Below are positions 51,515-60,815 of a stretch of DNA of 64,000 bases, one piece after another; the first letter of the stretch is position 1; each line of letters opens with the position of its first letter. Source of the stretch: an uncultured Alphaproteobacteria bacterium (GTDB lineage Bacteria > Pseudomonadota > Alphaproteobacteria > RF32 > CAG-239); assembly GCA_944391445.1 (NCBI GenBank), contig CALXTL010000001.1, forward strand, positions 1 to 64,000, given 5' to 3'. The translations under genes were made by a program, and so were the position numbers. The notes beneath the pieces were generated by a model. It made no database searches and was not told where the DNA came from. It saw only the letters and a list, made by a program, of their open reading frames with translations.

Positions 51515-52501
51515 ATGCAAATACTTGATTTTGACAGCAAGGTTTTTTTGGCGCCGATGGCCGGAATTACAGACCGCCCGTTGCGCAGGCTGGTGGCTTC
51601 TTTCGGCCCCGGCAATATTGTCTCCGAGATGGTGGCGGTCAATGCTTTGTCTCGCCGCAATGCCAAAACGGCACGGATTGCCGATGTTCGGGACGAACCT
51701 TATAAAGTCGTTGTTCAACTGGTTGGCGGAGATCCTTCCTTATTTGCCGAGGCGGCGCGGATGGCCGCGGATCTTGGGGCATATGCACTGGATATCAACA
51801 TGGGTTGCCCGGTCAAAAAAATTGTCAATAACAATTCCGGCGCCTATTTGATGTGTGATTTGCCTCTGGCCGAACAGATTATTAGAACCGTCGTCCGCGC
51901 CACGCCGCTCAAAGTCAGTGTAAAGTTTCGCAAAGGATGGGATACAGGGCATGTCAACGCTGTTGAGTTTGCCCGTATGTGTGAGGAAGCCGGCGCGGCA
52001 TATCTGACGGTGCACGGACGCACGCGAGCGGAATTTTATGCCGGTCAGGCTGATTGGGATATCATCGCCGCCGTTAAAGACGCCGTTAAAATTCCGGTTG
52101 TTGGCAATGGTGATGTTATTTCCCCGCAAAAAGCCGAAGAAATGCTGAAATATACGGGAGCCGACGGCGTCATGGTCGGCCGCGCCGCCTTGGGAAATCC
52201 TTGGTTGATTGCCCAAATTCACAATTATCTGGAAACCGGGCATCAGATGCCTGAAATTTCTCCGCAACTTGTCAAACAAACGTTGTTAACCCATATTAAA
52301 GAACTGATAGCTTATTATGACGAAAAAATAGCGCTCGGGCTATCGCGCAAATATGTCTGCTGGTATTGCAAGAACATGCGGGATGCTCGCAAATTCAGGG
52401 AGAACTATGTGCGAATAGATAATTTTAGCTCTGCTTTGGAGGAAATAGAGCGTTATTTTGACAATTGCGAAGAGCAAAACAGAAAAGAGGAGCAAAAATG
52501 A
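51515..52501 (+). CDS. dusB: tRNA-dihydrouridine synthase
   Basis: 328 residues. FMN enzyme reducing uridine in tRNA D-loops. TIM-barrel motifs: LAPMAGITDRPLRRLV, VVQLVGGDP, DINMGCPVKKIVNNNSG (active cysteine), VSVKFRKGWD, LTVHGRTRAEFYAGQADW and VVGNGDVISPQKA with GVMVGRAALGNPW. It is the nifR3 homologue that in many alphaproteobacteria precedes ntrBC. Here trkA follows at once with an ATGA overlap. Confidence 0.95.
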   Translation: MQILDFDSKVFLAPMAGITDRPLRRLVASFGPGNIVSEMVAVNALSRRNAKTARIADVRDEPYKVVVQLVGGDPSLFAEAARMAADLGAYALDINMGCPVKKIVNNNSGAYLMCDLPLAEQIIRTVVRATPLKVSVKFRKGWDTGHVNAVEFARMCEEAGAAYLTVHGRTRAEFYAGQADWDIIAAVKDAVKIPVVGNGDVISPQKAEEMLKYTGADGVMVGRAALGNPWLIAQIHNYLETGHQMPEISPQLVKQTLLTHIKELIAYYDEKIALGLSRKYVCWYCKNMRDARKFRENYVRIDNFSSALEEIERYFDNCEEQNRKEEQK

Positions 52502-53856
52502 AAATCATTGTTTGCGGCGGTGGCAGTGTCGGCAAAAGCATTGTCAGCTATCTGGTCAAAGGAAACAATGACGTTATCGTGATTGACCGCAATCAGGCGC
52601 GTTTAGACGAGTTAGCCAAAGAATATGATGTTTTGCCGGTTTTGGGAGATGCGTCGCATCCCGATGTTTTAGAGCGTGCCGGCATTAAAAATGCCGATAT
52701 AATTTTGGCGGTCACCGACGTGGATGAAGTAAATATGGTTATTTGCCAGGTGGCGCATACATTATTTGGCGTCAGTCGCAAAATTGCCAGAATTGACAAT
52801 GAAGTGTTTTTGGATCCGGTATGGGGTGTTTTGTTCAATGAAACAGCCATTCCGATAGATTTGATGATCTCGCCGGACATTGAAATCGCCGAAAATATAT
52901 TGCGAATTCTCAAATTTCCGGGATGCAACGATATTTTGCCGGTTTTGGATGAAGAAGCTTTTATTCTGACATTAAAAATTTCTGAGAATTGTCCTTTGAC
53001 GGATGTGCCGGTGATGCAATTGTCCAGAGGGGAAGACAGCCCGGATATGGCTGTTGTCAATATCCTGCGCGGCAACAAATGCTTTCTGCCCCGCTGGGAG
53101 GATAAGCTTTGTGTTGGTGATGAAATCAATCTGCTTGTCAGAAAAGATGATGTTTATAATACAATTGCAGCTTTCGGCCTGGAAAAACCGACCAATGAAC
53201 GGCTGATTATTTTTGGCGGAAATCAGATTGCTTCTTATCTTGGTGCACAGATCGAACGTGATGACTCTGTCAATAGTTGTAAAATTATTGAAGACGATAT
53301 TGAAAATGCACGTCGTCTGGCTAAAAATCTGGGACATGTGATTGTGGTTCACGGAGAAATGATGAGTGACGTCATTTTGTCGGAAGCCGACATAAATCAT
53401 GCCGATGCCAGCATTGCCGTCACCGCTAATGACAAAGACAATCTTCTGGCTTCTTTGCTGTCGTCCAAGCGAGGCGTCGGCATTCCGATGGCGGTTGTGA
53501 ATACGCCTTCATACAGCAGTTTGATGGACGATATCGGCAACAGCGTCTTAGTAGATCGGGCCTCCATCACCATTTCAGGGATATTAAAGGAAATTCGCAA
53601 GACCAAAATGACGGATGCATACGCTTTAAGCCGCGGCAATGCCGAAATTTGGGAAATACATATTGACGACGACAATGGTCTGTCCGGCCGCAAAATCAGC
53701 ACGATAGACCTGCCTGAAGAAAGCAAAATTATTGCGCTCAAGCGTGGCAGTGAGCTGATTTTTTGCAATGACGGTACCGTTCTGCAAAAAGATGACGAAA
53801 TTATTTTTTACGTCGGTTCATCCTCTATTCGCCGGGCAGAAAAGATTTTTGCATAA
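52498..53856 (+). CDS. trkA: Trk potassium transport regulatory subunit TrkA
   Basis: 453 residues. A cytoplasmic NAD(H)-binding ring that gates the TrkH/G potassium channel. Two RCK units: the first starts MKIIVCGGGSVGKSIVSYLV with VIDRNQARL and VLGDASHPDVL; the second starts LIIFGGNQIASYLGAQIE with VTANDKDNLLASLL. Each is followed by a TrkA-C domain. The ATG at 52498 overlaps the dusB stop. hfq follows by 69 bases. No trkH in the window. Confidence 0.94.
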   Translation: MKIIVCGGGSVGKSIVSYLVKGNNDVIVIDRNQARLDELAKEYDVLPVLGDASHPDVLERAGIKNADIILAVTDVDEVNMVICQVAHTLFGVSRKIARIDNEVFLDPVWGVLFNETAIPIDLMISPDIEIAENILRILKFPGCNDILPVLDEEAFILTLKISENCPLTDVPVMQLSRGEDSPDMAVVNILRGNKCFLPRWEDKLCVGDEINLLVRKDDVYNTIAAFGLEKPTNERLIIFGGNQIASYLGAQIERDDSVNSCKIIEDDIENARRLAKNLGHVIVVHGEMMSDVILSEADINHADASIAVTANDKDNLLASLLSSKRGVGIPMAVVNTPSYSSLMDDIGNSVLVDRASITISGILKEIRKTKMTDAYALSRGNAEIWEIHIDDDNGLSGRKISTIDLPEESKIIALKRGSELIFCNDGTVLQKDDEIIFYVGSSSIRRAEKIFA

Positions 53857-53925
53857 AAATTACTTTACTAATCGGCAAAAATGTTGTTAGATTCTCTACA
53901 TAACAATAAATATAAGGAAAAGACA

Positions 53926-54144
53926 ATGCCTAAGAACATACAGGAAGATTTTTTAAATCATCTCAAAAACAATAAGATTGCAGTCACTGTTTTTTTGGTA
54001 AACGGCGTCAAGTTGCAGGGGATTATCACCTGGTTTGATGACTTTTCGTTGTTGCTGCGTCGTGACGGCCACACCCAGCTTATTTATAAGCATGCCGTAT
54101 CGACGATAATGCCCAACGAAGCCGTCGATATTGAAACAGAATAG
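53926..54144 (+). CDS. hfq: RNA chaperone Hfq
   Basis: 72 residues. Hexameric Sm-like protein that pairs small RNAs with mRNAs. Sm1 motif [25 protein letters not shown] (in part) and Sm2 motif [10 protein letters not shown]. The short C-terminus is typical of alphaproteobacteria. ATG 53926 has AAGGAAA upstream; a 15-codon in-frame extension is rejected. Forms hfq-hflX with the next gene. Confidence 0.96.
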   Translation: MPKNIQEDFLNHLKNNKIAVTVFLVNGVKLQGIITWFDDFSLLLRRDGHTQLIYKHAVSTIMPNEAVDIETE

Positions 54145-54147
54145 GCA

Positions 54148-55434
54148 TTGCCTTTGGCTGAACGCAAACAAAGAACCCGTGTTAAAGCGGCAATAATCGT
54201 CCCCGATGTTCTCGGTGACAAAGTCAGTTTATCAAAAGAAGCCAGGCTGGAAGAAATATCCGGCCTGGCTTTGGCTATTGATTTAGATGTTGTCTTCAAG
54301 GAAATTGTTAAAGTCAGGACAGTCAAGCCGGCCACTTTTATCGGTCAGGGGGCAATAGAGAAAATTATGCCGCTTCCGGATCAGGGCGTGGAGCTTCTGA
54401 TTATGGATACCGCACTTTCGCCGATTCAGCAACGCAATCTGGAAACAAAACTAGGCTTAAAAGTAATAGATCGGACGGCGCTGATCTTAGAAATTTTCGG
54501 AGAACGCGCGCAAACCAGGGAAGGTAAGTTGCAGGTTGAATTGGCGCATCTGACATATCAACGCAGCCGCTTGGTTCGAAGTTGGACGCATCTTGAGCGC
54601 CAACGCGGCGGCGCCGGTTTTTTGGGCGGTCCAGGTGAAACACAAATTGAGCTGGATAGACGTCTGATTGACGAAAAAATATTGCGCATCAAAAAAAACT
54701 TGGAAAAAGTCCGGCTGACCAGATCAATCCAGCGTTTAGCCCGTTCACGCGTGCCATACCCGGTTATTGCGCTGGTCGGCTATACCAATGCAGGCAAATC
54801 TTCATTATTTAATATGTTGGCACATAGTGATGTTTTAGCCAGGGATATGCTCTTTGCCACTCTGGATCCGTCTATGCGCAAACTTCGTCTTCCTTCCGGA
54901 CGAGAAGCCATTTTGTCAGACACGGTTGGCTTTATCTCCGATCTGCCGCATGAACTGGTGATGGCATTTCGAGCCACTTTGGAAGAAGTTTTAAATGCAG
55001 ATTTGATTGTTCATGTCCGGGATATTGCAGGCGAATCTAATCGCGAACAAAAACAAGACGTTATCAAGGTTTTGGAAAGTCTCGGTTTTGAGCAAATAGA
55101 ACAAAGCGGACGTTATCTGGAAGTCTTAAATAAAATCGACTTGCTTGCCCCGGAAACTAAAGCAGACCTCGTTTGTCGACACAAACCCGGCACGGTACTG
55201 GTTTCAGCCCTGAGTGGAGAGGGCAAAGACGCTCTTTTGCAGCTGCTGGATGATAAACTGTCGCAAAATTTCAAAACACTCGAGCTGGAAGTCGGTGTCG
55301 CGAATGGTCGGCTGATTGCCTGGATATATGAAAATACCGAAGTTTTGTCACGCAGTATGGGAGAAGATCGTATTCGTCTGAAAATCAGGCTGGATGCTGT
55401 CACCGAAGCCAGATTGCAAAAAATGCTGCCGTAA
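54148..55434 (+). CDS. hflX: Ribosome-associated GTPase HflX
   Basis: 428 residues. Splits or rescues stalled ribosomes under stress. The N-terminal HflX domain (FIGQGAIEKI; LEIFGERAQTREGKLQVELA, in part; RLVRSWTHLERQRGG with GGPGETQIELDRR) is followed by the G domain: G1 GYTNAGKSS, G3 DTVGF, G4 NKID. The start is uncertain: no ATG, and the TTG at 54148 (or 54154) gives the expected length. It begins 3 bases after the hfq stop and is probably translationally coupled. Confidence 0.93.
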   Translation: MPLAERKQRTRVKAAIIVPDVLGDKVSLSKEARLEEISGLALAIDLDVVFKEIVKVRTVKPATFIGQGAIEKIMPLPDQGVELLIMDTALSPIQQRNLETKLGLKVIDRTALILEIFGERAQTREGKLQVELAHLTYQRSRLVRSWTHLERQRGGAGFLGGPGETQIELDRRLIDEKILRIKKNLEKVRLTRSIQRLARSRVPYPVIALVGYTNAGKSSLFNMLAHSDVLARDMLFATLDPSMRKLRLPSGREAILSDTVGFISDLPHELVMAFRATLEEVLNADLIVHVRDIAGESNREQKQDVIKVLESLGFEQIEQSGRYLEVLNKIDLLAPETKADLVCRHKPGTVLVSALSGEGKDALLQLLDDKLSQNFKTLELEVGVANGRLIAWIYENTEVLSRSMGEDRIRLKIRLDAVTEARLQKMLP

Positions 55435-55503
55435 ACATCTTTGAAATAAAATAAAAAATCTTATTTAAAAACCGCAAAATAAATATTGCGGAGAATGTAT
55501 AAG

Positions 55504-55890
55504 ATGAAAAAACTCGCCTTAGCGGCTCTGATTTTGCTGGCGGCTTGCAGAAGCAGTATGCCGACATATGCTGAAACGCTTCAGCCCTGGATCGGCCAGT
55601 CGGAAGAGAAATTGTTACAAGCGTGGGGCGCGCCGCATCGTGTTCTGTATCTGACGCAGCAGCAAAAAGTCTGGATTTTTCTGGAAGTATCATCTAAGGC
55701 TATAGACGGCCGCAACAATCCGTATTCCGATGAAGTTTACTATCCGGCTGTCGCCATGCCAGACTTCGGCTTTCCGTCCCAACCACAATATACGGTTCAC
55801 TATTGCAAAACCTTGTTTACCATTACAAATGACATTGTCACCAACTTCAGTTTCAACGGTGACGACTGTGTTGTGAATAAGCGCGAATAA
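55504..55890 (+). CDS. Small lipoprotein (possible BamE/SmpA-like fold)
   Basis: 128 residues with a lipoprotein signal ending LLAAC (Cys at about residue 15). The mature part contains LQPWIGQSEEKLLQAWGAPHRVLYL, split here by function as a G-x-SE..L...WG.P pattern like that of BamE-type modules, then an aromatic region and two cysteines near the end. Assignment to BamE is uncertain. It follows hflX by about 70 bases. Confidence 0.65.
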   Translation: MKKLALAALILLAACRSSMPTYAETLQPWIGQSEEKLLQAWGAPHRVLYLTQQQKVWIFLEVSSKAIDGRNNPYSDEVYYPAVAMPDFGFPSQPQYTVHYCKTLFTITNDIVTNFSFNGDDCVVNKRE

Positions 55891-55900
55891 TCTTAATCTT

Positions 55901-56560
55901 TTAAATTAAGATACACCCGTAAAGCACGGCAAAGAAATGCATAATTGTCCCGGAAAGCACAAAGAAATGCCAAATGGCATGCGTATATTGATGGCTTTTC
56001 CAGACATAGAATAAAATTCCAAGCGTATAAAACGCACCGCCCAAAATCAAAAAGATCAGTCCCGTTAGCGGCAGAGCGGAAATCAGTTGCCGTGATGCAA
56101 ACACAATCATCCACCCCATCAGCACATACAAGCCGATAGACCAGGCTTTTGTCCCGCTGCCTGAAGACATCAGCTTCAGACAAGTGCCAAGCAATGCCAG
56201 TCCCCAAACCAAACCGAACAGCGTCCAGCCGACGGCGCCGCGCATGGTTACCAGCAGAAACGGCGTGTATGAACCGGCAATCAGATAATAAATGGAAATA
56301 TGATCAAACTTTTTGAGCTTTTTCTTCAATTCCGGGTTGGGAACGGCATGATAAATTGTCGAGGCCGTGTACAAAACAATCATTGATGTCCCGAAAACCG
56401 CTGTCGAAACAATAGCCCAGACGTTACCCTCCAAAGAGGAGAAAACAACCAGGATGACAAGGGCGGCAATACTCAGGGCAATGCCGATGCCATGTATGAC
56501 ACTATTCCATATTTCTTCTTTCAGGGTATAAGGATGTATATTGGCGGCGAGAGGACTCAT
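55901..56560 (-). CDS. Hemolysin III / PAQR-family membrane protein
   Basis: 219 residues with seven membrane helices. Family residues: EEIWNSVIHGIGIALS (first helix, conserved H), STIYHAVP with KKLKKFDHISIYYLIAGSYTPF (conserved D, H), and the C-terminal HAIWHFFVLSGTIMHF (H...H). These form the PAQR metal site. Function in bacteria unclear. SD AAGGAA lies 8 bases before ATG. Convergent with the lipoprotein gene. Confidence 0.93.
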   Translation of the reverse strand: MSPLAANIHPYTLKEEIWNSVIHGIGIALSIAALVILVVFSSLEGNVWAIVSTAVFGTSMIVLYTASTIYHAVPNPELKKKLKKFDHISIYYLIAGSYTPFLLVTMRGAVGWTLFGLVWGLALLGTCLKLMSSGSGTKAWSIGLYVLMGWMIVFASRQLISALPLTGLIFLILGGAFYTLGILFYVWKSHQYTHAIWHFFVLSGTIMHFFAVLYGCILI

Positions 56561-56640
56561 CTTGAAATTCCTTGTTGTTTTTCAGAATTCTATAAAAACA
56601 CCAAATCGTCGCGGCGTCAAACAAAAAGAGCTTTATGCCA

Positions 56641-57191
56641 AGCTCTGCCCGATGCGTCCAGGAGTAGGCTCCGCCGCCGCATCGCTCTGCCTAAGACAAA
56701 AAAAGACACTTTTTTCAAGTGTCTTTTTTTGTATTGGCGGAGAGGAGCGCTAAGTAAAAACAACCGTTGCTCCGGTTGTTTTTGTCTGTAAGCTCTTTGT
56801 AACATCTTATCGAGGGGGAGGCGTTTTATACGCCGTTCCTGAGATTAGATGCCAAAGAGGACGAGCTCTGCCCGATGCGTCCAGGAGTAGGCTCCGCCGC
56901 CGCATCGCTCTGCCTAAGACAAAAAAAGACACTTTTTTCAAGTGTCTTTTTTTGTATTGGCGGAGAGGAGCGCTAAGTAAAAACAACCGTTGCTCCGGTT
57001 GTTTTTGTCTGTAAGCTCTTTGTAACATCTTATCGAGGGGGAGGCGTTTTATACGCCGTTCCTGAGATTAGATGCCAAAGAGGACGAGCTCTGCCCGATG
57101 CGTCCAGGAGTAGGCTCCGCCGCCGCATCGCTCTGCCTGAAACAAAAAAAGACACTTTTTTCAAGTGTCTTTTTTTGTATTGGCGGAGAGG
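56641..57191. repeat. Tandem repeat, 223-bp unit, two full copies plus the first 105 bases of a third
   Basis: Copies start at 56641, 56864 and 57087, each with AGCTCTGCCCGATGCG, and appear identical except near CTGCCTAAGAC/CTGCCTGAAAC. Each unit has a GATGCG/CGCATC inverted repeat, a terminator hairpin AGACACTT/AAGTGTCT, the 11 bases TGGCGGAGAGG (the tRNA-Ser 3' end), a second hairpin ACAACCG/CGGTTGT and a GGCG/CGCC stem. The third copy runs directly into the intact tRNA-Ser. This fills 56561-57180, where I see no gene. Confidence 0.95.
57146..57178. terminator. Terminator of tRNA-Ser (also present in each repeat copy)
   Basis: AAAAAAAGACACTT-ttttc-AAGTGTCTTTTTTT, strong on both strands. 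On the minus strand it lies directly behind the tRNA-Ser CCA end. Equivalent hairpins sit near 56700-56731 and 56923-56954. Confidence 0.9.
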
Positions 57192-57270
57192 CAGAGATTC
57201 GAACTCTGGGTGGGCTCGCGCCCACGACGGTTTTCAAGACCGCTGCATTAAACCGCTCTGCCACCTCTCC
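57181..57270 (-). tRNA. tRNA-Ser (anticodon TGA)
   Basis: 90 bases with a long variable arm (GTGGGCGCGAGCCCAC). Acceptor GGAGAGG/CCTCTCC, discriminator G and an encoded CCA (57183-57181). The anticodon loop CTTGAAA gives TGA. Its last 11 bases are copied in the neighbouring tandem repeat. Confidence 0.97.
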
Positions 57271-57401
57271 GAAATAGGCGCGCCGGCAGTTGTGCTTTTA
57301 GCGGAAACTTCAAATTTCGTCAAGCGTTTTTTATCTTTTATTTACAAGTCATCGCTATAATAACGTCAGATTAAAAGAATAAGACGGGAAACAACTCATT
57401 G

Positions 57402-58685
57402 ATGAAAAAGACATATTTCTACCTGACAGTTTTTTCTTTTGCGGCTCTGGCTTCCGGATGTGGTGCGGCGAGGGCCAATGTGGCCTCATTTGCGCCGCCG
57501 GAATATCTGGAATGGCTGGACGACCTCAAACAAGACATGCACGCCCGCGGTATTTCCGAGAAAACGCTGGATAGGGTTTATGCCGTTGACTATTATCAGC
57601 CGAGTCCGGAAGTTGTGAAGATTGATCGCAAACAGATAGAGTTTGCATTGACCTCAACAGCTTACATCAATCGGGTTGTCACGCGCAACCGGGTAGAAAA
57701 AGGCCGGCAATACTATAAAACGCTGCAGCCGCTGTTAACCCGGATTGAAAAAAAATATGGCGTTCCTGGAAAATATCTCATGGCCTTTTGGGGAATAGAA
57801 ACAAATTTCGGCGCCAATTTCGGCGGCTATAATGTCATCGCCTCGCTGACAAATCTGAGCTATGATCAAAGACGTCCTGCTTTTTTTCGCAACCAGTTAT
57901 ATGAGGCGTTAAAGATTATAGACACTTGGCATATTGATCACACACAGATGCAGGGCTCATGGGCCGGCGCCATGGGACACTTCCAATTTATGCCCTCAAC
58001 ATTCAATGGCTATGCCGTAGACTTTGACCATGACGGAAGCATTGATATTTGGCATTCTTTTGAAGATGCCGCCGCTTCGGCCGCCAACTATTTGTCAACA
58101 ATTGGCTGGCAGCCGCAGGTGCCCTGGGGTGTAAAGGTTAGCCTGCCGTGGAATTTTGACTTTGCGCAGACCGGCCGGAAAAAGACCAAAAGCCTTAAAG
58201 AATGGCGCCGCCTCGGTGTGCGGGCCGCAGCAGGATACCAATTCCCCGAGGATGAAAAACTGAGTGCCGCAGTGATAACGCCGGAAGGCAAAAAGGGTCA
58301 TGCATACCTGGTGTTTGAAAATTTTAATAAAATCATGCAGTGGAACAGATCAGAGAATTATGCTTTGGCCGTTGGCATTCTGTCCGATTATATCGCTTCT
58401 GAGCAGAAATGGCGGCCGCAGACGGAAGATCCGGCTCTGCGACTGCGCAAGGATGACATTGTGACCGTCCAGGGATTTATCAACAAATTTTTCGACGGTC
58501 GTCTGAAAGAAGACGGACAGCTTGGCACCGGCACCCGCGAAGCGGTCAAAAAAGTGCAGAAAAAAGCGCGCCTGCCTCAAGATGGCTATCCGGATTATCT
58601 TTTGTTGCAAAAAATCAAAAATTACAACCCGAAACTCGGGTTCGCCATTCCCGTTCCGCAGAGAAAATTACACAAGGACAATTAA
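57402..58685 (+). CDS. Lytic murein transglycosylase, MltB family, with PG-binding domain
   Basis: 427 residues. Cleaves peptidoglycan glycan strands in the periplasm, forming anhydro-muramic ends. A signal peptide with a C at ASGCGAA suggests a lipoprotein. The SLT-like domain has the catalytic glutamate in FWGIETNFGANFGGY, then MQGSWAGAMGHFQFMPSTF and DFDHDGSIDIW. A C-terminal PG_binding_1 domain (IVTVQGFINKFFDGRLKEDG, and TREAVKKVQKKARLPQDGYP) follows. ATG 57402 is chosen over the TTG one codon before. Upstream of rlpA. Confidence 0.93.
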   Translation: MKKTYFYLTVFSFAALASGCGAARANVASFAPPEYLEWLDDLKQDMHARGISEKTLDRVYAVDYYQPSPEVVKIDRKQIEFALTSTAYINRVVTRNRVEKGRQYYKTLQPLLTRIEKKYGVPGKYLMAFWGIETNFGANFGGYNVIASLTNLSYDQRRPAFFRNQLYEALKIIDTWHIDHTQMQGSWAGAMGHFQFMPSTFNGYAVDFDHDGSIDIWHSFEDAAASAANYLSTIGWQPQVPWGVKVSLPWNFDFAQTGRKKTKSLKEWRRLGVRAAAGYQFPEDEKLSAAVITPEGKKGHAYLVFENFNKIMQWNRSENYALAVGILSDYIASEQKWRPQTEDPALRLRKDDIVTVQGFINKFFDGRLKEDGQLGTGTREAVKKVQKKARLPQDGYPDYLLLQKIKNYNPKLGFAIPVPQRKLHKDN

Positions 58686-58739
58686 TCGCTTTACGAAGAG
58701 GGAAAAACGTTTTAGATTAACAAACAAAATATGTGAACG

Positions 58740-59645
58740 ATGAGAGAACCAATGACGCATTTTCAACATAATCTGAGCAAAGTTATGCTGTTGACGGCTC
58801 TGTTTGCGCTTGGCGCCTGTACCTATGGCAAAATTGGCGCCGGTAACGGACATTATTCTCAGGCAGAGGCCATCCGCGGGCAGGGCGGAAGTTATAAAAT
58901 CGGCAGTCCGTATAAGATCATGGGCAAATGGTATTATCCAAAAGAAGATTACGGCTACGCCGAAGTCGGTATGGCATCTTGGTATGGTAAAGATTTTCAC
59001 GCCCGCAAGACAGCCAATGGAGAAAATTATGATATGCACGCATTGACAGCGGCACATCGGACACTGCCGTTGCCTTCCATTGTTAAAGTAACCAATTTGG
59101 AAAACGGCAGATCTTTGGTTTTGCGTGTTAATGACCGCGGCCCTTATGTCAAAGACCGTATTATAGATATTTCCAAACGCGGCGCCCAATTGCTTGGTTT
59201 TCAGGCACAAGGCGTGGCAAAAGTCAGAGTCGAGATTTTGCCGGAAGAAAGCAAAGCCTTAAAAGCGGCATTACTGGGTGAAGAATATAACGGCCCTGCG
59301 GTTTCAAAGCCAGAGCCGGTGCGCGTAGCATCGGCCGCCGGCAAAACGGAGCCGCTCAAGCCTCTGGAATTAAAAGGAGCCGGATATCTCGGTGCCGGCG
59401 CCATATCTTATCCCAAAGACAGTTGGTTTGTTCAGGCCGGCGCATATACCAGACAGGCCGCAGCTCAGGAGTTGAGTGACAGATTGGATCAATACGGCGC
59501 AACCAATGTTTACTATGTAACCGTAAACGGCCAACAATTTTACCGTGTCCGCTTAGGGCCGTACAGCCATAAACAAGAAGCCGAAGTCGCTTTGGCACGC
59601 GTAAAGCATTATGGCATATATGACGCCAAAGTTGTACAAGATTAA
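58740..59645 (+). CDS. rlpA: Septal-ring lytic transglycosylase RlpA (DPBB and SPOR domains)
   Basis: 301 residues. A lipoprotein (LFALGAC) of the outer membrane that cleaves denuded glycan strands at the division site in studied homologues. The double-psi beta-barrel has GMASWYGKDFHARKTANGE, HRTLPLPS and LRVNDRGPYVKDRIIDIS. After a linker, a C-terminal SPOR domain (SWFVQAGAYTRQAAA; FYRVRLGPYSHKQEA) binds denuded peptidoglycan. No good Shine-Dalgarno is seen; ATG 58740 or 58752 could serve. Upstream of dacC. Confidence 0.93.
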   Translation: MREPMTHFQHNLSKVMLLTALFALGACTYGKIGAGNGHYSQAEAIRGQGGSYKIGSPYKIMGKWYYPKEDYGYAEVGMASWYGKDFHARKTANGENYDMHALTAAHRTLPLPSIVKVTNLENGRSLVLRVNDRGPYVKDRIIDISKRGAQLLGFQAQGVAKVRVEILPEESKALKAALLGEEYNGPAVSKPEPVRVASAAGKTEPLKPLELKGAGYLGAGAISYPKDSWFVQAGAYTRQAAAQELSDRLDQYGATNVYYVTVNGQQFYRVRLGPYSHKQEAEVALARVKHYGIYDAKVVQD

Positions 59646-59662
59646 ACACAAGAAGGTGCACA

Positions 59663-60811
59663 ATGAATTTAAAGAATAGATTATTGCTGGGGTGTATGCT
59701 GATCGGAGCCATGGCTGCCGCCGACGCAAAAGCCATTGAAACCAAGGCTAAAAATATGATTTTGATGGACTATGACACCGGACAATATCTGTATACCAAA
59801 GATATTGACAAAATGATTCCGCCGGCTTCCATGAGCAAGCTGATGACAGTTTACATGATTTTCAGCAAGCTTCGCGACGGCAGTCTGTCGCTGGACGATA
59901 CGTTCACCGTCAGTGAGAATGCCTGGCGCAAAGGCGGGGCGGCTTCCGGCGGGTCGACAATGTTTTTGGCCATCGGCGATAAAGTCCGGGTAGAGGATCT
60001 GTTAAAAGGCATAGTCATTCAATCAGGTAATGATGCCTGCATTGTTGCAGCAGAAAATCTGTCCGGTTCGGAAGAAGATTTTGCCGTGGAAATGAATAAA
60101 AAAGCCAAGGAAATCGGTCTCAAAAATTCGCATTTTGCCAATGCCACCGGTCTGCCGCATCCTGATCATCGCATGTCAGTGGAAGATCTGGCTCTTCTGG
60201 CTCGGATGATTATCGCCGAATTTCCGCAGTATTATCATCTGTTTTCGCAAAAGGAATACACCTATAACAACATTCGTCAGGGTAACCGCAATCCGTTACT
60301 TTACAGTATGTCTTCGGCAGACGGTCTGAAAACCGGGCACACCGAAGAAGCCGGTTTCTGTCTGACGGCGTCAGCCAAGCGCGGCAACCGCCGCCTGATC
60401 GGCGTGATGAGCGGTTTAAATTCAAACAAAGAGCGTTCGGAAGAAGCTGACAAGATCATGAACTGGGGCTTCCGTGAATTTGACAATTACACCTTATTAA
60501 AGAAAGCGACCAAAGTGGCCGAGATGCCCGTCTGGTATGGAGAAAAAACTTCGGTAGATATGCTCATCGGGCAAGATGTCCTGCGCACATTGCCGCGAAG
60601 CAAGGCCGATAAAGTCAAGCTGACCGCCGTATATGACAAACCGGTCAAGGCTCCGGTCAAGGCAGGACAGAAATTGGGCCATGTCAGAATAGAAGTCCCC
60701 GGAGAGCCTGATTTGGAAATTCCGTTGGTTGCGGCTTCTGATGTTCATAAAGTTGGTGTCTGGGGTAAAATTTCCAAAAACCTTAAATACCTGCTGTTAG
60801 GAGAAAGATAA
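59663..60811 (+). CDS. dacC: D-alanyl-D-alanine carboxypeptidase (PBP5/6 family)
   Basis: 382 residues. Trims the terminal D-Ala of peptidoglycan stem peptides. A signal peptide (to ADAKA) is followed by the penicillin-binding triad: S56-x-x-K59 in PPASMSKLM, SGN at 121-123 and KTG in DGLKTGHT. A C-terminal PBP5-type beta domain ends in an amphipathic anchor (GKISKNLKYLLLG). SD AGAAGG precedes ATG. Typical alphaproteobacterial order rlpA-dacC-tmk-holB. Confidence 0.95.
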   Translation: MNLKNRLLLGCMLIGAMAAADAKAIETKAKNMILMDYDTGQYLYTKDIDKMIPPASMSKLMTVYMIFSKLRDGSLSLDDTFTVSENAWRKGGAASGGSTMFLAIGDKVRVEDLLKGIVIQSGNDACIVAAENLSGSEEDFAVEMNKKAKEIGLKNSHFANATGLPHPDHRMSVEDLALLARMIIAEFPQYYHLFSQKEYTYNNIRQGNRNPLLYSMSSADGLKTGHTEEAGFCLTASAKRGNRRLIGVMSGLNSNKERSEEADKIMNWGFREFDNYTLLKKATKVAEMPVWYGEKTSVDMLIGQDVLRTLPRSKADKVKLTAVYDKPVKAPVKAGQKLGHVRIEVPGEPDLEIPLVAASDVHKVGVWGKISKNLKYLLLGER

Positions 60812-60815
60812 ATAT

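Noticed and set aside
52465..52497. Upstream extension of trkA
   Set aside because: The 11 extra codons lie in dusB and read as lysine/arginine-rich sequence. The ATG at 52498 begins the conserved RCK fold.
53881..53925. Upstream start for hfq
   Set aside because: The 15-codon extension is absent from the Hfq family, and AAGGAAA sits before the ATG at 53926.
56617..57264. Small minus-strand frames repeated in each 223-bp unit
   Set aside because: They consist of terminator hairpins and tRNA fragments translated by chance, with no start signals.
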